A stretch of DNA of 64,000 nucleotides from Roseiarcus sp963732155 (GTDB lineage: Bacteria > Pseudomonadota > Alphaproteobacteria > Rhizobiales > Beijerinckiaceae), in the NCBI GenBank assembly GCA_963732155.1, contig CAVSYB010000011.1:30954-94953 (forward strand). Direction: 5' to 3'. Both the position numbers and the translations under genes were made by a program. Numbering within the stretch: position 1 is the stretch's first letter; each line of letters begins with the position of its first letter. The notes under the pieces were generated by a model, which saw only the letters and a program-made list of their open reading frames with translations, was not told the origin of the DNA and made no database searches. This document shows positions 17,473 to 26,797 of this stretch, piece by piece.

Positions 17473-18714
17473 ATGGATTATTCAGCGTTTTTCACCGACG
17501 CTACTGAACGGCTCCGCGCCGAGCGCCGCTACCGGGTCTTCGTTGAGCTGGAGCGCGACGCCGCGCGTTTTCCGCGGGCGCTTTGGCGACGCGACGACGG
17601 CGGGGCGCCAGGGAAACAGGAGGTCGTCGTCTGGTGCCCGAACGACTATCTCGGCATGGGGCGTCACCCGCAAGTGATCGCCGCGATGCAAGAGGCGACC
17701 GCCCGCTATGGAGCGGGGGCCGGCGGCACGCGCAACATTTCAGGCAACAGCGGTCCCTTGGTCGATCTCGAAGACGAACTTGCCGATTTGCACCGCAAAC
17801 CGGCGGCGCTGGTGTTCACTTCGGGCTGGATATCGAATCTCGCCGCCATCTCGACCGTCGCTTCATTGCTGCCGGACTGCCTTATTCTGTCCGATGCGCT
17901 CAACCATAATTCAATGATCGAGGGCGTGAAGCGCTCCAATTGCGAAAAGCAGATTTTCCGACACAACGACACCGCCCATCTTGAAAGCCTTTTGAAGGCG
18001 GCCCGTCCCGGACGCCCCAAGTTGATCGTCTTCGAAAGCCTTTATTCGATGGACGGCGACATGGCGCCGATCAGGGCGATCGTCGATCTCGCGGAAAAGC
18101 ATGGCGCGCTCACCTATCTCGACGAGGTGCACGCCGTCGGTCTTTACGGGCCGCGTGGCGCAGGCGTCGCCGAACGCGACGGCGTGATGGAGCGCGTCGA
18201 TATCGTCGAAGGCACTCTGGCGAAAGGCTTCGGGACTCTGGGCGGCTATATCGCGGCGAGCGCGGCGATTGTCGACGCCGTGCGATCGTGCGCGCCTGCT
18301 TTCATTTTCACCACGGCGCTGCCGCCCGCGGTGGCCGCCGCCGCCGCCGAATCGGTGCGCATCGTCAAAAGCGCCGGCGAGGCCCGCGCCAGCCACCAAC
18401 GGCAGGTGGCCAAGGTGAAGCAGGCGCTGAGCCGCGCGGGCATCCCCATGATGCCCAACAGTTCTCATGTCGTTCCGGTGATGATCGGGGACGCCGAACT
18501 CTGCAAGAAGGCGAGCGACCGCCTGCTGGAGCGCCACAACATTTATATTCAGCCGATCAACTATCCCACGGTCGCGCGAGGAACGGAGCGGCTGCGAATC
18601 ACGCCGACGCCGTATCACGACGATATGTTGATCGCCGAACTTGTCGCCGCACTGTGCGAAACCTGGTCGGCGCTAGGATTGCCCCTCGCGCCGCGCGCGC
18701 TCGCCGCGGAATAG
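17473..18714 (+). CDS. hemA: 5-Aminolevulinate synthase
   Basis: The 413-aa PLP enzyme condenses glycine and succinyl-CoA to 5-aminolevulinate, the C4 (Shemin) route to tetrapyrroles typical of alphaproteobacteria. Seen are NDYLGMGRHPQV, GTRNISGNSGP, the substrate-binding FESLYSMDGDMAPI, LDEVHAVGLYGPRG and the PLP lysine Lys251 in EGTLAKGFGTLGGY. The ATG has GGAG six bases upstream. The gene is monocistronic; the upstream 238-base gap, shared with the divergent CitE-like gene, probably holds its promoter, but I could not find a clear FNR-type palindrome. Confidence 0.95.
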   Translation: MDYSAFFTDATERLRAERRYRVFVELERDAARFPRALWRRDDGGAPGKQEVVVWCPNDYLGMGRHPQVIAAMQEATARYGAGAGGTRNISGNSGPLVDLEDELADLHRKPAALVFTSGWISNLAAISTVASLLPDCLILSDALNHNSMIEGVKRSNCEKQIFRHNDTAHLESLLKAARPGRPKLIVFESLYSMDGDMAPIRAIVDLAEKHGALTYLDEVHAVGLYGPRGAGVAERDGVMERVDIVEGTLAKGFGTLGGYIAASAAIVDAVRSCAPAFIFTTALPPAVAAAAAESVRIVKSAGEARASHQRQVAKVKQALSRAGIPMMPNSSHVVPVMIGDAELCKKASDRLLERHNIYIQPINYPTVARGTERLRITPTPYHDDMLIAELVAALCETWSALGLPLAPRALAAE

Positions 18715-18732
18715 TCGCGGGGAATTCGCCGC

Positions 18733-19956
18733 TCATCGGGCGAGCCAACGGCTGAAGCGGCGCGTCGCCTCGGCGATCTGCTCGGGCGATCGGGCGAAGC
18801 ACAGGCGAATATAGGCCTCGCCGCCGGCTCCGAACGCCGAGCCCGGCGCAACGCCCAAGCCGGCTTCATCGACGAGGCGCTTCGCCAGGGCGCGCGTATC
18901 GTCCTCCCCGTCGACGGAGCAGAACAGGTAGAATGCTGCTTCCGGTCGAGAAAAATGCACGCGTCCCGTCGCGGCCAAGCCGTCGCACAGGATGTCGCGG
19001 CTCGCTCGCATTCGGGCGCGCTGATGAACGATGAAAGGCTCGCCCTGCTCGATCGCGGCGATAGCCGCGCGCTGAATGAATACAGGCACGCCCGAGGTCG
19101 TATATTGAATCACGTTCTCGATGGTCGAACCAAGCGCGGGCGGCGCCTCGAGCCAACCGATGCGCCATCCCGTCATCGCCCAGTTCTTCGACAGCGTCTG
19201 GACGAATAGAATTCGATCCTCCTGATCCATCACATCATGAAACGAGGGGGCCCGTTCGCCCTGGTAGACGAGGCGTCCATAGATTTCGTCGGCGACGATC
19301 CACAGACCTCGCTGGCGCGAAAGTTCGAGGAGAGCGACGAGTTCATCGTGCGTCGCCGTAAAGCCGGTCGGATTTCCCGGAGAGTTCAGGACAATCGCCC
19401 GCGTCGCCGGCGTAATCGCTCCGGCGAGGCGGTCGATATCGAGGCTCCATCGCGCGCCGCTGGTCATGGGAACGTTGACGCAACGCGCGCCCACCAGCGC
19501 AATGGCGCCTTCGAAGTTGGGCCAAGCAGGCGAGGGAACGATGATTTCCTCGCCGGGGCCCGCGATCAGCCGCACCGCGATTTGCAACGCATGCATGCCG
19601 CCGACGGTTACGAAAAATCGCTCGGGCTGGAAGGCCTCGCCGCCGGGCGGCAAGCCGTAGACCAGCCTCATGTAGCGCGCAATCGCCTCACGCAGTTCGG
19701 GTATGCCCCGCTGGTGAGTGTAGAAAGTCTCACCCGCAGCCAGGGAAAGCCGAGCCGCTTGGGCGATGAAATCGGGGGTCTTCAGGTCGCCCTCGCCGAC
19801 CCAGAGAGGAATCAGCCCCTGACGGCCGCGGCCGTAGTTGAACAGTTCGACGATGCCGCTTTCTACGACCGCACGCATTTGTGGGTGGATCGCGCCGGGC
19901 CAGTCGGGAGGAGACGTCGGCGAAACATCGGAGGCGTTGGAGCGCAAATTGGCCAT
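18733..19956 (-). CDS. Class I/II PLP-dependent aminotransferase
   Basis: A 407-residue fold-type I aminotransferase. Conserved elements are YTHQRGIPELREAIARY, VTVGGMHALQIA, the PSPAWPNFEGA substrate loop, NSPGNPTG, VADEIYGRLVY, the PLP lysine Lys257 in TLSKNWAMTGWRIGW, and YIRLCFARS with the substrate-carboxylate Arg. It resembles aspartate/aromatic/LL-DAP-like transaminases of subgroup I-gamma; the substrate is not clear. It converges on hemA with 18 bases between. Confidence 0.85.
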   Translation of the reverse strand: MANLRSNASDVSPTSPPDWPGAIHPQMRAVVESGIVELFNYGRGRQGLIPLWVGEGDLKTPDFIAQAARLSLAAGETFYTHQRGIPELREAIARYMRLVYGLPPGGEAFQPERFFVTVGGMHALQIAVRLIAGPGEEIIVPSPAWPNFEGAIALVGARCVNVPMTSGARWSLDIDRLAGAITPATRAIVLNSPGNPTGFTATHDELVALLELSRQRGLWIVADEIYGRLVYQGERAPSFHDVMDQEDRILFVQTLSKNWAMTGWRIGWLEAPPALGSTIENVIQYTTSGVPVFIQRAAIAAIEQGEPFIVHQRARMRASRDILCDGLAATGRVHFSRPEAAFYLFCSVDGEDDTRALAKRLVDEAGLGVAPGSAFGAGGEAYIRLCFARSPEQIAEATRRFSRWLAR

Positions 19957-20074
19957 TGCCCGTAATGGAAGGAACGCGGCAACCCGCCGGCGGCGGGCCG
20001 AAGACTCTCAAACCGCCGCCCAGTCGCCGGCGGCGGTCTCCGGAGATCGCCAACCAGGCTCGATAGGCGCGCGC

Positions 20075-20488
20075 TCAGCGCTTGGCGAGCGAATCGCGAA
20101 TTTCCGCCAACAACACCTCGCTGCGCGTCGGGGCGGGAGCAGCGGCCGGCGCCGCGACTTCCTTCTTTTTCATCGTGTTGATGCCCTTGATGACGAGAAA
20201 CAGCACGAAAGCGATGATGAGGAAATTGACCACAACGGTGGCGAAATTGCCATAGGCGAACACCGGACCCTGCTTCTTCGCATCGGCCAGGTTGGACGCG
20301 GTGACCGCATGCGACAGACCGAAGAAGTAGTTGGAGAAGTCGGCGCCGCCCAACGCGCCGATGAACGGCATGAAAATGTCGTTGACCAGAGAGTCGACTA
20401 TCTTGCCAAACGCAGCGCCGATGATGACGCCGATCGCGAGATCGACGACGTTGCCGCGCATCGCGAAATCTCTGAATTCCTTGAGCAA
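20075..20488 (-). CDS. mscL: Large-conductance mechanosensitive channel
   Basis: The 137-aa protein has the MscL layout: an N-terminal amphipathic helix (MLKEFRDFAMRGNVVDLAIG), TM1 (GVIIGAAFGKIVDSLV), a periplasmic loop, TM2 (VVVNFLIIAFVLFLVIKGIN) and a C-terminal cytoplasmic helix (TRSEVLLAEIRDSL). It releases osmolytes on hypo-osmotic shock as a homopentamer in the inner membrane. An alanine/proline linker precedes the last helix. A candidate promoter lies upstream at 20546-20573. Identification is secure. Confidence 0.96.
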   Translation of the reverse strand: MLKEFRDFAMRGNVVDLAIGVIIGAAFGKIVDSLVNDIFMPFIGALGGADFSNYFFGLSHAVTASNLADAKKQGPVFAYGNFATVVVNFLIIAFVLFLVIKGINTMKKKEVAAPAAAPAPTRSEVLLAEIRDSLAKR

Positions 20489-20545
20489 CGAATCCCCCCT
20501 TCGCCGGCAACAATCTGGCGCTGAGTTTCCTCGCGCCCTAAAGCC

Positions 20546-20573
20546 AGACTAGCCCAGCTTGACCGTCAGTCAA
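20546..20573 (-). promoter_or_regulatory. Candidate sigma-70 promoter of mscL
   Basis: On the minus strand TTGACT (20573-20568) and TAGTCT (20551-20546) are separated by 16 bases, about 60 bases before the mscL ATG. The -35 box is also half of a palindrome TTGAC-N5-GTCAA (20559-20573), which could be an operator. Seen by eye only. Confidence 0.35.
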
Positions 20574-20595
20574 AGTCCTTCGGGCCGCTCTACTC

Positions 20596-21693
20596 TCAGA
20601 TGACGAACTTCACCGATGCAAAGACGAGAACGGCGATCCACATCGTTTCCGCCACCATCAACCCAATCGGACGCCAGCCGACGGCGAAAAGCGCCTTGAA
20701 CGAAGTTTTCATGCCGAGCGCCGCAATCGCCGTAACCAGACACCAGCGCGAAACATCGTTGGCCCAATTGATGAGAAGATGCGGCAGCAGGCCGAGGCTG
20801 TTGACCACGACGAGCAGCGCGAAAGCGATGAGAAAGCCAGGCAACATCGGCTGGACGCTGGTGCGCCGCTCGCCGGTTCGCGCCACGACCAGCGTAATCG
20901 CGAACACCGCGGGCAACAGCATCGCCACGCGCAGCAGTTTGACATAGGTGGCGATGTCGCCGGTCTCGGGCGAGATGATATAGCCTGCGCCGACGACCTG
21001 GGCGACGTCATGAATGGTGCCGCCGATGAAAATCCCGGCGTGCACGTGATCGAGGCCTACGGCTATCGCGAAAACGGGATAGAGGACCATCGCGAGAGTC
21101 GAAAGCGCCGTAATGCTGACGACAGTCAGAATCGTATCGCGCTCGCTTTGTTCGTGACGCGGCAGAACCGAAGCGATGGCCAGTGCGGCCGAGGCTCCGC
21201 AAATAGCGACGGCTCCGCCCGAGAGAACGCCGAACGCGGACCCCAGACCGAGGCGGCGACCCAAGGCGAGCCCGACCAGAAACGTCGTGGCGACGCCGAC
21301 GACCACCATCGCGACGGGCAGAGCGCCCAAACTCGCGATCTGGGTCACCGTGATCTTGACGCCCAGCAAGGCGACGCCGGTGCGAAGCACGGTTCGCGAT
21401 GAGAATTCGATTCCGGCGACGCAGCGCCCTTCCTCGTGCAGGAAATGAAACGCCATGCCGAAAAGGAGGGCGAACAGCATGACCGGCGTCGTGTATTGCT
21501 GCGCGAGCCAGGTCGAAGCCAAGGCGATTGTGCCAGCGACGAGGACGCCCGGATAGATCGCATGGATGAGCCGGGACCGCGGCACGGACCGGAAGAGGCG
21601 AGGCGGCGGCGAAGTCTCGATCGCCGCAATTCCCTCCATGCTGTCAAATGAATTGTAGGGGCTGCTCGGCCAGTCCCTGTTTCCTTCCGCCAC
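20596..21693 (-). CDS. YeiH-family putative sulfate exporter (UPF0324)
   Basis: A 365-aa membrane protein with about ten hydrophobic segments and the sequence features of the UPF0324/YeiH family: GVALLGVKITVTQIASLG, SGGAVAICGASAALAIASVL, GIFIGGTIHDVAQVVGAGY and GMKTSFKALF near the C terminus. The family is annotated as putative sulfate exporters, but transport data are sparse. I keep the GTG start because GGGGAG lies upstream. The gene stands alone. The 278 bases upstream of it show no other gene. Confidence 0.83.
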   Translation of the reverse strand: MAEGNRDWPSSPYNSFDSMEGIAAIETSPPPRLFRSVPRSRLIHAIYPGVLVAGTIALASTWLAQQYTTPVMLFALLFGMAFHFLHEEGRCVAGIEFSSRTVLRTGVALLGVKITVTQIASLGALPVAMVVVGVATTFLVGLALGRRLGLGSAFGVLSGGAVAICGASAALAIASVLPRHEQSERDTILTVVSITALSTLAMVLYPVFAIAVGLDHVHAGIFIGGTIHDVAQVVGAGYIISPETGDIATYVKLLRVAMLLPAVFAITLVVARTGERRTSVQPMLPGFLIAFALLVVVNSLGLLPHLLINWANDVSRWCLVTAIAALGMKTSFKALFAVGWRPIGLMVAETMWIAVLVFASVKFVI

Positions 21694-21971
21694 GCCCCAT
21701 CTCCCCGGCCCGCCGATCAGAGATCAACCTCCTGAATCAAGATGAGCCAGCGAGGATCGCCCGATCCGGCAACTTCGGCATCAGTTGAGACCGTGGTCGC
21801 CGAACCAATCTTGCTCTCCCCGACGAAGTTATTTTGCTCGAAACATCCGGGGAGGGTGAAAAAATGAAGCGCCAAGCTGATCGAACGACACGACCGGCCG
21901 CCAGCCGAGCCGGGAGTCGCCCTACTCTCGCCCTGCGATCCCGACGACTGCGGCGAACCGATGTTCCGACT

Positions 21972-22652
21972 TTACTGCTCCGGCGCTTGGTACAGAAGCG
22001 CCTTTGAGTCGTGCGGATCGGGGGCCGGCTTGGAATTATCGGGCGTCGCCACCGTCGTGGAGGTGGGAAGACGATAGCCTTTGGGCGGGTCGGTCAGCCA
22101 GTCGCGGTCCGGCTCCTGGCCCGCGACGATTTCGTCGGGCTTGGCCAATCCGATGGTCTCGAGAACGTTGCGAAATGGAACCCAGTCGCAACGACGGGTA
22201 TTGGATTGCCCCGCGCAATGATTCGGCGCCGCCTCGCCAGGCGTGTAACGATCCGCGCGCAACTGGTCGGGCGACACACGATTGCCATCCCTCAAAGTCG
22301 GCACCTCCGACTGCGCTTTCAGGATGGCGAGTTGTTCTTCCCTTGCCTTCCGAGCCTTAACGAGTTCCTGGTCGACCGGCCATGCGGGTGTCCGTTGCGT
22401 CACCGGCGGGATCGGCGGGGGGAGAGCCATTTTCGGCGGCAACACGAGGCGCGCGCGCTCCCGATAATCGATTCGCTCTTCGGGCTCTTTACCGGTCAGC
22501 CCGAATAAGCCGCCAAGCCCCGTCCAAATCGGCGCCTGACCATCGTCGCCGGCAAGAACCGGCGTTACGGCCGACGCGCCGATGAAAGCGACCAGGGCGG
22601 CGGCGAAAGCCAGACCCTCAGCTGCTCTGGATTTGGTTGAAAACAGCGGCAT
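21972..22652 (-). CDS. Secreted proline-rich hypothetical protein
   Basis: The 226-residue precursor has a signal peptide (hydrophobic GLAFAAALVAFIGASAVTP, probable cleavage after VLA). The mature protein is hydrophilic, with a proline-rich patch LPPPIPPVT near residue 80, a charged helix VKARKAREEQLAILKAQ, and two cysteines (HCAGQSNTRRCDW) that may form a disulfide. I do not recognise a family. The ATG at 22652 has GAGAGG ten bases upstream; earlier in-frame starts would bury the signal peptide. It is the gene before lspA on the same strand, separated by 211 bases. Confidence 0.62.
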   Translation of the reverse strand: MPLFSTKSRAAEGLAFAAALVAFIGASAVTPVLAGDDGQAPIWTGLGGLFGLTGKEPEERIDYRERARLVLPPKMALPPPIPPVTQRTPAWPVDQELVKARKAREEQLAILKAQSEVPTLRDGNRVSPDQLRADRYTPGEAAPNHCAGQSNTRRCDWVPFRNVLETIGLAKPDEIVAGQEPDRDWLTDPPKGYRLPTSTTVATPDNSKPAPDPHDSKALLYQAPEQ

Positions 22653-22863
22653 GAGCTGTATTCCTCTCGATCGTTTGTCCGCCGACTTCGCCAGGGGCGA
22701 AAGATTCCGAAACGGCTCGCGCGGGAGAGTCGATCGGCTTTTCGGCAAATCAATGGCGCACGGCGGCGAGCAGCGAATATCCCTGCGCGTGGTAATTTCC
22801 TAGCACATTTTTGCTTCTAGCACGCCGCCGCGCGAAAGTGGATTCCGCCCGACGCCCGCCAGT

Positions 22864-23361
22864 TCAACCTCCGGCGCCGCGCGAGGGAACCGCGTGGCGA
22901 CTAACGACAAGACTGTCATAGAGAAGAAGGGCGACTCCCAGGGTAATTGCCGAGTTGGCGATGTTGAATACATACCAATGATATCCGAACGCATGAAAAT
23001 CCAGAAAGTCGACGACGGCGTTATAGGCGAACCGGTCATAACCATTGCCTAGGGCGCCGCCGACGATCGCGCCCAGGCCAAGGCCGGCCAATTTGCTATC
23101 GACCCGCCACAACCAGGCGCCGAGCAGCGCCGTGGCGGCCAGGGTCACACCCAGCAACACCCAGCGCCCGGTCGCGGTTCCCTGCGGGAAGAGGCTGAAA
23201 GAAATGCCCGGATTCCACAAAAGCTCGAAGTCCAGAAACGGCGCAATTGCAATTCGCTCGTGATCCTTCATCCCCAAACCGTGGAGCAGCCAGAACTTCG
23301 AGGCCTGGTCGACAATCAGAACCGCCAGCGCCGCCAGGCCGCCGACCGAGCGCGCCTTCAT
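22864..23361 (-). CDS. lspA: Lipoprotein signal peptidase with Asn at second catalytic Asp
   Basis: A 165-aa inner-membrane protein with four hydrophobic segments and the LspA blocks: LIVDQASKFW, ELLWNPGISFSLF, VGGALGNGYDRF and VVDFLDF. LspA cleaves prolipoproteins before the lipidated Cys using two aspartates. The first is present (Asp118). The second, normally in FNxAD, is Asn136 (VFNIANSAI; codon AAC at 22956-22954). The 18-residue spacing between the two positions equals that of E. coli LspA, so the alignment is firm. The start codon overlaps the ileS stop as ATGA, so translation is coupled. The family is certain; activity is doubtful unless the sequence is wrong or a second lspA exists. 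Confidence 0.9.
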   Translation of the reverse strand: MKARSVGGLAALAVLIVDQASKFWLLHGLGMKDHERIAIAPFLDFELLWNPGISFSLFPQGTATGRWVLLGVTLAATALLGAWLWRVDSKLAGLGLGAIVGGALGNGYDRFAYNAVVDFLDFHAFGYHWYVFNIANSAITLGVALLLYDSLVVSRHAVPSRGAGG

Positions 23362-26300
23362 TTAACCGCGCCCGCTACCGCCAACTCGCGCAAGGCCTGC
23401 GCATCGCGCGGCGTCACATCGGGGAATTGCGGGTCGGCGGCCGCCGGGTCGAAGTATTTCCACGAGCGTGCGCATTTGACGCCGGGCGCGCGCTCCACGA
23501 GGACCGCGACGCCGGGCGTGTCGGGCAACCGGAACGCGTGCGCCGGCGCCGGCTCCAGCGGCTCGATCGCGATATCCGAGGTAATGCACACTTCTGCGAA
23601 ATCGACGCCTTCGAGCGCGCTCAGAAACGAGGCGTCCTCGATGAAGACGCGCGGGCGCGCTTCAAGCGACGAACCGATCTGCTTGTTCGCCCGCGCGATC
23701 TCGATGGCGCCCGTCACCACCAGGCGCAGCCGCCGAATTTTCTCCCACCTGGCGGCGAGCTTCTCGTGGCGCCAATGCGCAGGAATGGCGGGAAACTGCT
23801 CGAGATGCACGGAGCGCGCCTCTCCATCGTTTGAGGCCCACGCTTCCTCGCTGGTGAAGACCAGGATTGGCGCGAGCCACAGCGTCACGGCGCGAAATAT
23901 GGCGTCGATCGCCTCGAGCGCGCCGCGGCGCCGCGCGCTCGACGGCGGATCGCAATAGAGCGCGTCCTTGCGGATGTCGAAATAGAAGGCGGAGAGATCG
24001 GCGTTCATGAAGGCCGACAGGGCGGCGATCACGCGGGCGTAGTCGAAGTTCGCATAGGCCGCGCGGATCGTGCCGTCGAGCTCGGCGAGCCGGTGCAGCA
24101 TCAGCCGCTCGAGTTCGCCCATCGCGTGAAAACCGACGCCGTCTTCGGGCGAATAATGGGCGAGCGTGCCGAGCATCCAGCGGATGGTGTTGCGCAACTT
24201 GCGATAATTGTCGCTGACGCTCTTCAACACCTCCGGGCCGATCCGCTGATCGTCGGCATAGTCGACGCTGGCGACCCACAGACGCAGGATGTCGGCGCCC
24301 GACTGCTTGATGATGTCCTGGGGGAAGGTCTGGTTGCCCAGGGACTTCGACATCTTGCGCCCCTTCTCGTCGAGCGTGAAGCCATGCGTCAGCACCACGT
24401 CGAACGGCGCGCGCCCGCGCGTGCCGCAGCTTTCGAGAAGCGAGGACTGGAACCAGCCGCGGTGCTGGTCGGAGCCTTCGAGATACATCACGTCGTCGGC
24501 GCCGCCGTCGATCCGGCGCTTGATCCCGGCGAGGCCGGGGAAGTGAACAGGATCGCCGAGCACGTAAGAATGGGTCGAACCCGAGTCGAACCACACGTCG
24601 AGCACGTCGTCGATCTTGTCGAAATCGTCCGGGTTGCGGTTGTTGCCGAGAAACCGCGCCTTGGCGCCCTCCGCGAACCAGGCGTCGGCGCCCTCGGCCT
24701 CGAAGGCGTCGGCGATGCGCTTGTTGACCTCCTCGTCGATCAGGATGTCGTGGCCGCCTTTGCCCACGAAAACCGCGATCGGCACGCCCCAGGCGCGCTG
24801 GCGGCTCATCACCCAATCCGGCTTGTTGGCCACCATGCCGGTGATGCGGTTCTCGCCGGAGACGGGAACCCACCGGGTCTCCTTGATGGCGGCCAGCGCC
24901 GTCTCGCGTAGCGTCGCGCCGACAACTTGCCCCCTCTCCCCGCGCGCCGGGAGAGGGCCGGGGTGAGGGGCAGCGCCGCCGTCAGCGGATTGGCCGCCCT
25001 CAACATCCCCGGCGTCGCGCCGCCCCTCATCCGGCCCTTCGGGCCACCTTCCCCCCGCGGGGCGGGGGGAAGGGAAACCCGCGATCGGCTTGTCCATCGC
25101 GATGAACCATTGCGGCGTGTTGCGGAAGATGATCGGCTTTTTCGAGCGCCAGGAATGCGGATATTGGTGCTTGAGCCTGCCGCGCGCCACCAGCGCGCCC
25201 GCCGCGATCAGCGCCTGGATGACCGCCTCGTTGGCGTCGCCCTTCTCGCCCTTGTCGTTGAGCACGCGCTTGCCCTCGAAGCCGGGCGCGTCCTTGGTGA
25301 AGGCGCCGTTTTCGTCGACGGTGTAAGGGATGCGCGCATCGATGCCGCGCGCGCGCAGGAGTTGCTGCGTCTCGGCCGAAGTCCACAGGTCGAAGTCCTC
25401 ACGACCGTGGCCCGGCGCGGTATGGACGAAGCCTGTCCCAGCGTCGTCGGTGACGTGGTCGCCGGGGAGGAGGGGAACTGCGAAATCGTAGCCGGGGACC
25501 TGACCCGCGAGAGGATGGGCGCAAGCGCCAATAGCGGCGGGTTCGAATCGACCCATACGGTCAAAGCGTGTGACCTTCGCGGCGGCCATGACGCTCTCGG
25601 CGAGCTTGTCAGCGAGCAAATAGAAACTACCAATGTTCGCCCAATTTCCTTCGGGGGCGTCGAGCACGCGATAGACACCGTAAGAAATCTGGCGCGAGAA
25701 CGCGATTGCCCGGTTGCCCGGAAGCGTCCACGGCGTCGTTGTCCAGATGATCACCCGCAATTCGCGGTTCATTCGCTCCAGTTCGGCGAGGGAAACATTC
25801 TTATTGCCGTCGGCCGAGAAGAAGACGCCGACTGCGCCCTTCCTGAGCGTTTCGATGGCGCCGAGCGCGTTCGCGCGCTCGCTATCGTAGGGGGCCTCAT
25901 ACCGGGCAATGGGAAACGCCACATACACCGTGTCGCTCGTATAGTCCTCGTATTCGACCTCCGCCTCGGCGAGCGCGGTCTTCTCGACGACGCTCCACAT
26001 CACCGGCTTGGAGCCGCGATAGAGCAGGCCGTTGGCGGCGAATTTCATGATCTCGCGGGCGATCTGCGCCTCGGCCGGAAAGCTCATCGTCGAATAGGGA
26101 TGGTCCCAGTCGCCAACCACCCCGAGGCGCTTGAACTCCTCGCGCTGCACGCCGAGCCAATGCTCGGCGTAGGCGCGGCATTCCTTGCGGAACGCGATGA
26201 TCGCCGCCGAATCCGAAAAATCCGGCTTCGCCTTACCCCTCGAGCGATAGTTCTCCTCCTCGACCTTCCATTCGATCGGCAGGCCGTGGCAGTCCCAGCC

Positions 26301-26600
26301 CGGCACGTAATTGGAATCCTTGCCCGCCATCTGCTGCGAGCGCGTCACCATGTCCTTCAGGATCTTATTCAGCGCGTGGCCGATATGGATGGCGCCGTTC
26401 GCGTAGGGCGGCCCGTCGTGCAGCACGAATTTGTCGCGACCCTTCGACGCAGCGCGCAACTGGCCGTAGAGGTCCTCGCGCGCCCAACGCGCGAGAATCT
26501 CCGGCTCCTTTTGCGGCAGGCCCGCCCGCATCGGAAAATCGGTCTTGGGCAGAAACAGCGTCTGCGTATAGTCGGGGCCTTTGGCGGACTGGTCGTTCAT
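23358..26600 (-). CDS. ileS: Isoleucyl-tRNA synthetase with repeat-derived insertion
   Basis: The 1080-aa class I synthetase charges tRNA-Ile. Seen are the HIGH signature (residues 72-75, PPYANGAIHIGHALN), editing-domain motifs (WTTTPWTLPGNRAI, GTGFVHTAPGHGREDF) and KMSKS near residue 750 (DEKGRKMSKSLGN). The C-terminal anticodon-binding domain lacks a zinc cysteine cluster. Between MDKPIAG and ATLRET, about residues 507-558, there is an insertion of about 53 residues rich in Pro, Gly and Arg that is absent from typical IleS; it is encoded by two palindromic repeats. The 1080-residue length exceeds the roughly 1000-1030 I would expect for this group. The gene lies downstream of ribF and overlaps lspA. 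Confidence 0.94.
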   Translation of the reverse strand: MNDQSAKGPDYTQTLFLPKTDFPMRAGLPQKEPEILARWAREDLYGQLRAASKGRDKFVLHDGPPYANGAIHIGHALNKILKDMVTRSQQMAGKDSNYVPGWDCHGLPIEWKVEEENYRSRGKAKPDFSDSAAIIAFRKECRAYAEHWLGVQREEFKRLGVVGDWDHPYSTMSFPAEAQIAREIMKFAANGLLYRGSKPVMWSVVEKTALAEAEVEYEDYTSDTVYVAFPIARYEAPYDSERANALGAIETLRKGAVGVFFSADGNKNVSLAELERMNRELRVIIWTTTPWTLPGNRAIAFSRQISYGVYRVLDAPEGNWANIGSFYLLADKLAESVMAAAKVTRFDRMGRFEPAAIGACAHPLAGQVPGYDFAVPLLPGDHVTDDAGTGFVHTAPGHGREDFDLWTSAETQQLLRARGIDARIPYTVDENGAFTKDAPGFEGKRVLNDKGEKGDANEAVIQALIAAGALVARGRLKHQYPHSWRSKKPIIFRNTPQWFIAMDKPIAGFPSPRPAGGRWPEGPDEGRRDAGDVEGGQSADGGAAPHPGPLPARGERGQVVGATLRETALAAIKETRWVPVSGENRITGMVANKPDWVMSRQRAWGVPIAVFVGKGGHDILIDEEVNKRIADAFEAEGADAWFAEGAKARFLGNNRNPDDFDKIDDVLDVWFDSGSTHSYVLGDPVHFPGLAGIKRRIDGGADDVMYLEGSDQHRGWFQSSLLESCGTRGRAPFDVVLTHGFTLDEKGRKMSKSLGNQTFPQDIIKQSGADILRLWVASVDYADDQRIGPEVLKSVSDNYRKLRNTIRWMLGTLAHYSPEDGVGFHAMGELERLMLHRLAELDGTIRAAYANFDYARVIAALSAFMNADLSAFYFDIRKDALYCDPPSSARRRGALEAIDAIFRAVTLWLAPILVFTSEEAWASNDGEARSVHLEQFPAIPAHWRHEKLAARWEKIRRLRLVVTGAIEIARANKQIGSSLEARPRVFIEDASFLSALEGVDFAEVCITSDIAIEPLEPAPAHAFRLPDTPGVAVLVERAPGVKCARSWKYFDPAAADPQFPDVTPRDAQALRELAVAGAVK
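24921..25079. repeat. Palindromic repeat pair inserted in frame within ileS
   Basis: Two GC-rich palindromic elements lie head to head inside ileS. The first (about 24930-24971) has CCCTCTCCC pairing with GGGAGAGGG and ends GGGTGAGGGGC. The second (about 25021-25073) starts GCCCCTCATCC, contains GGCCC-TTC-GGGCC and then CCTTCCCCCC pairing with GGGGGGAAGG. Such elements are typical of intergenic dispersed repeats in alphaproteobacteria. Here the reading frame passes through both and adds about 53 residues. Confidence 0.8.
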
Positions 26601-26797
26601 CTCGTTTTGCGCCGAGTTCGCGATGAGCGCGAACGCCCGTGAAGGAGGTGGGATTAGAGGATTTGGCGTCGCGCGCCAAACGACATTTTGCGAAGCGGGC
26701 CGCCGGCGAGCCCGCCATGGAAGCCCGCGCGCCTCGCAAGCTCAGAAATATGAATGCGTTTTCAAACGCTTGCGCGCAAGACTCGCCTGCCGCCGCG

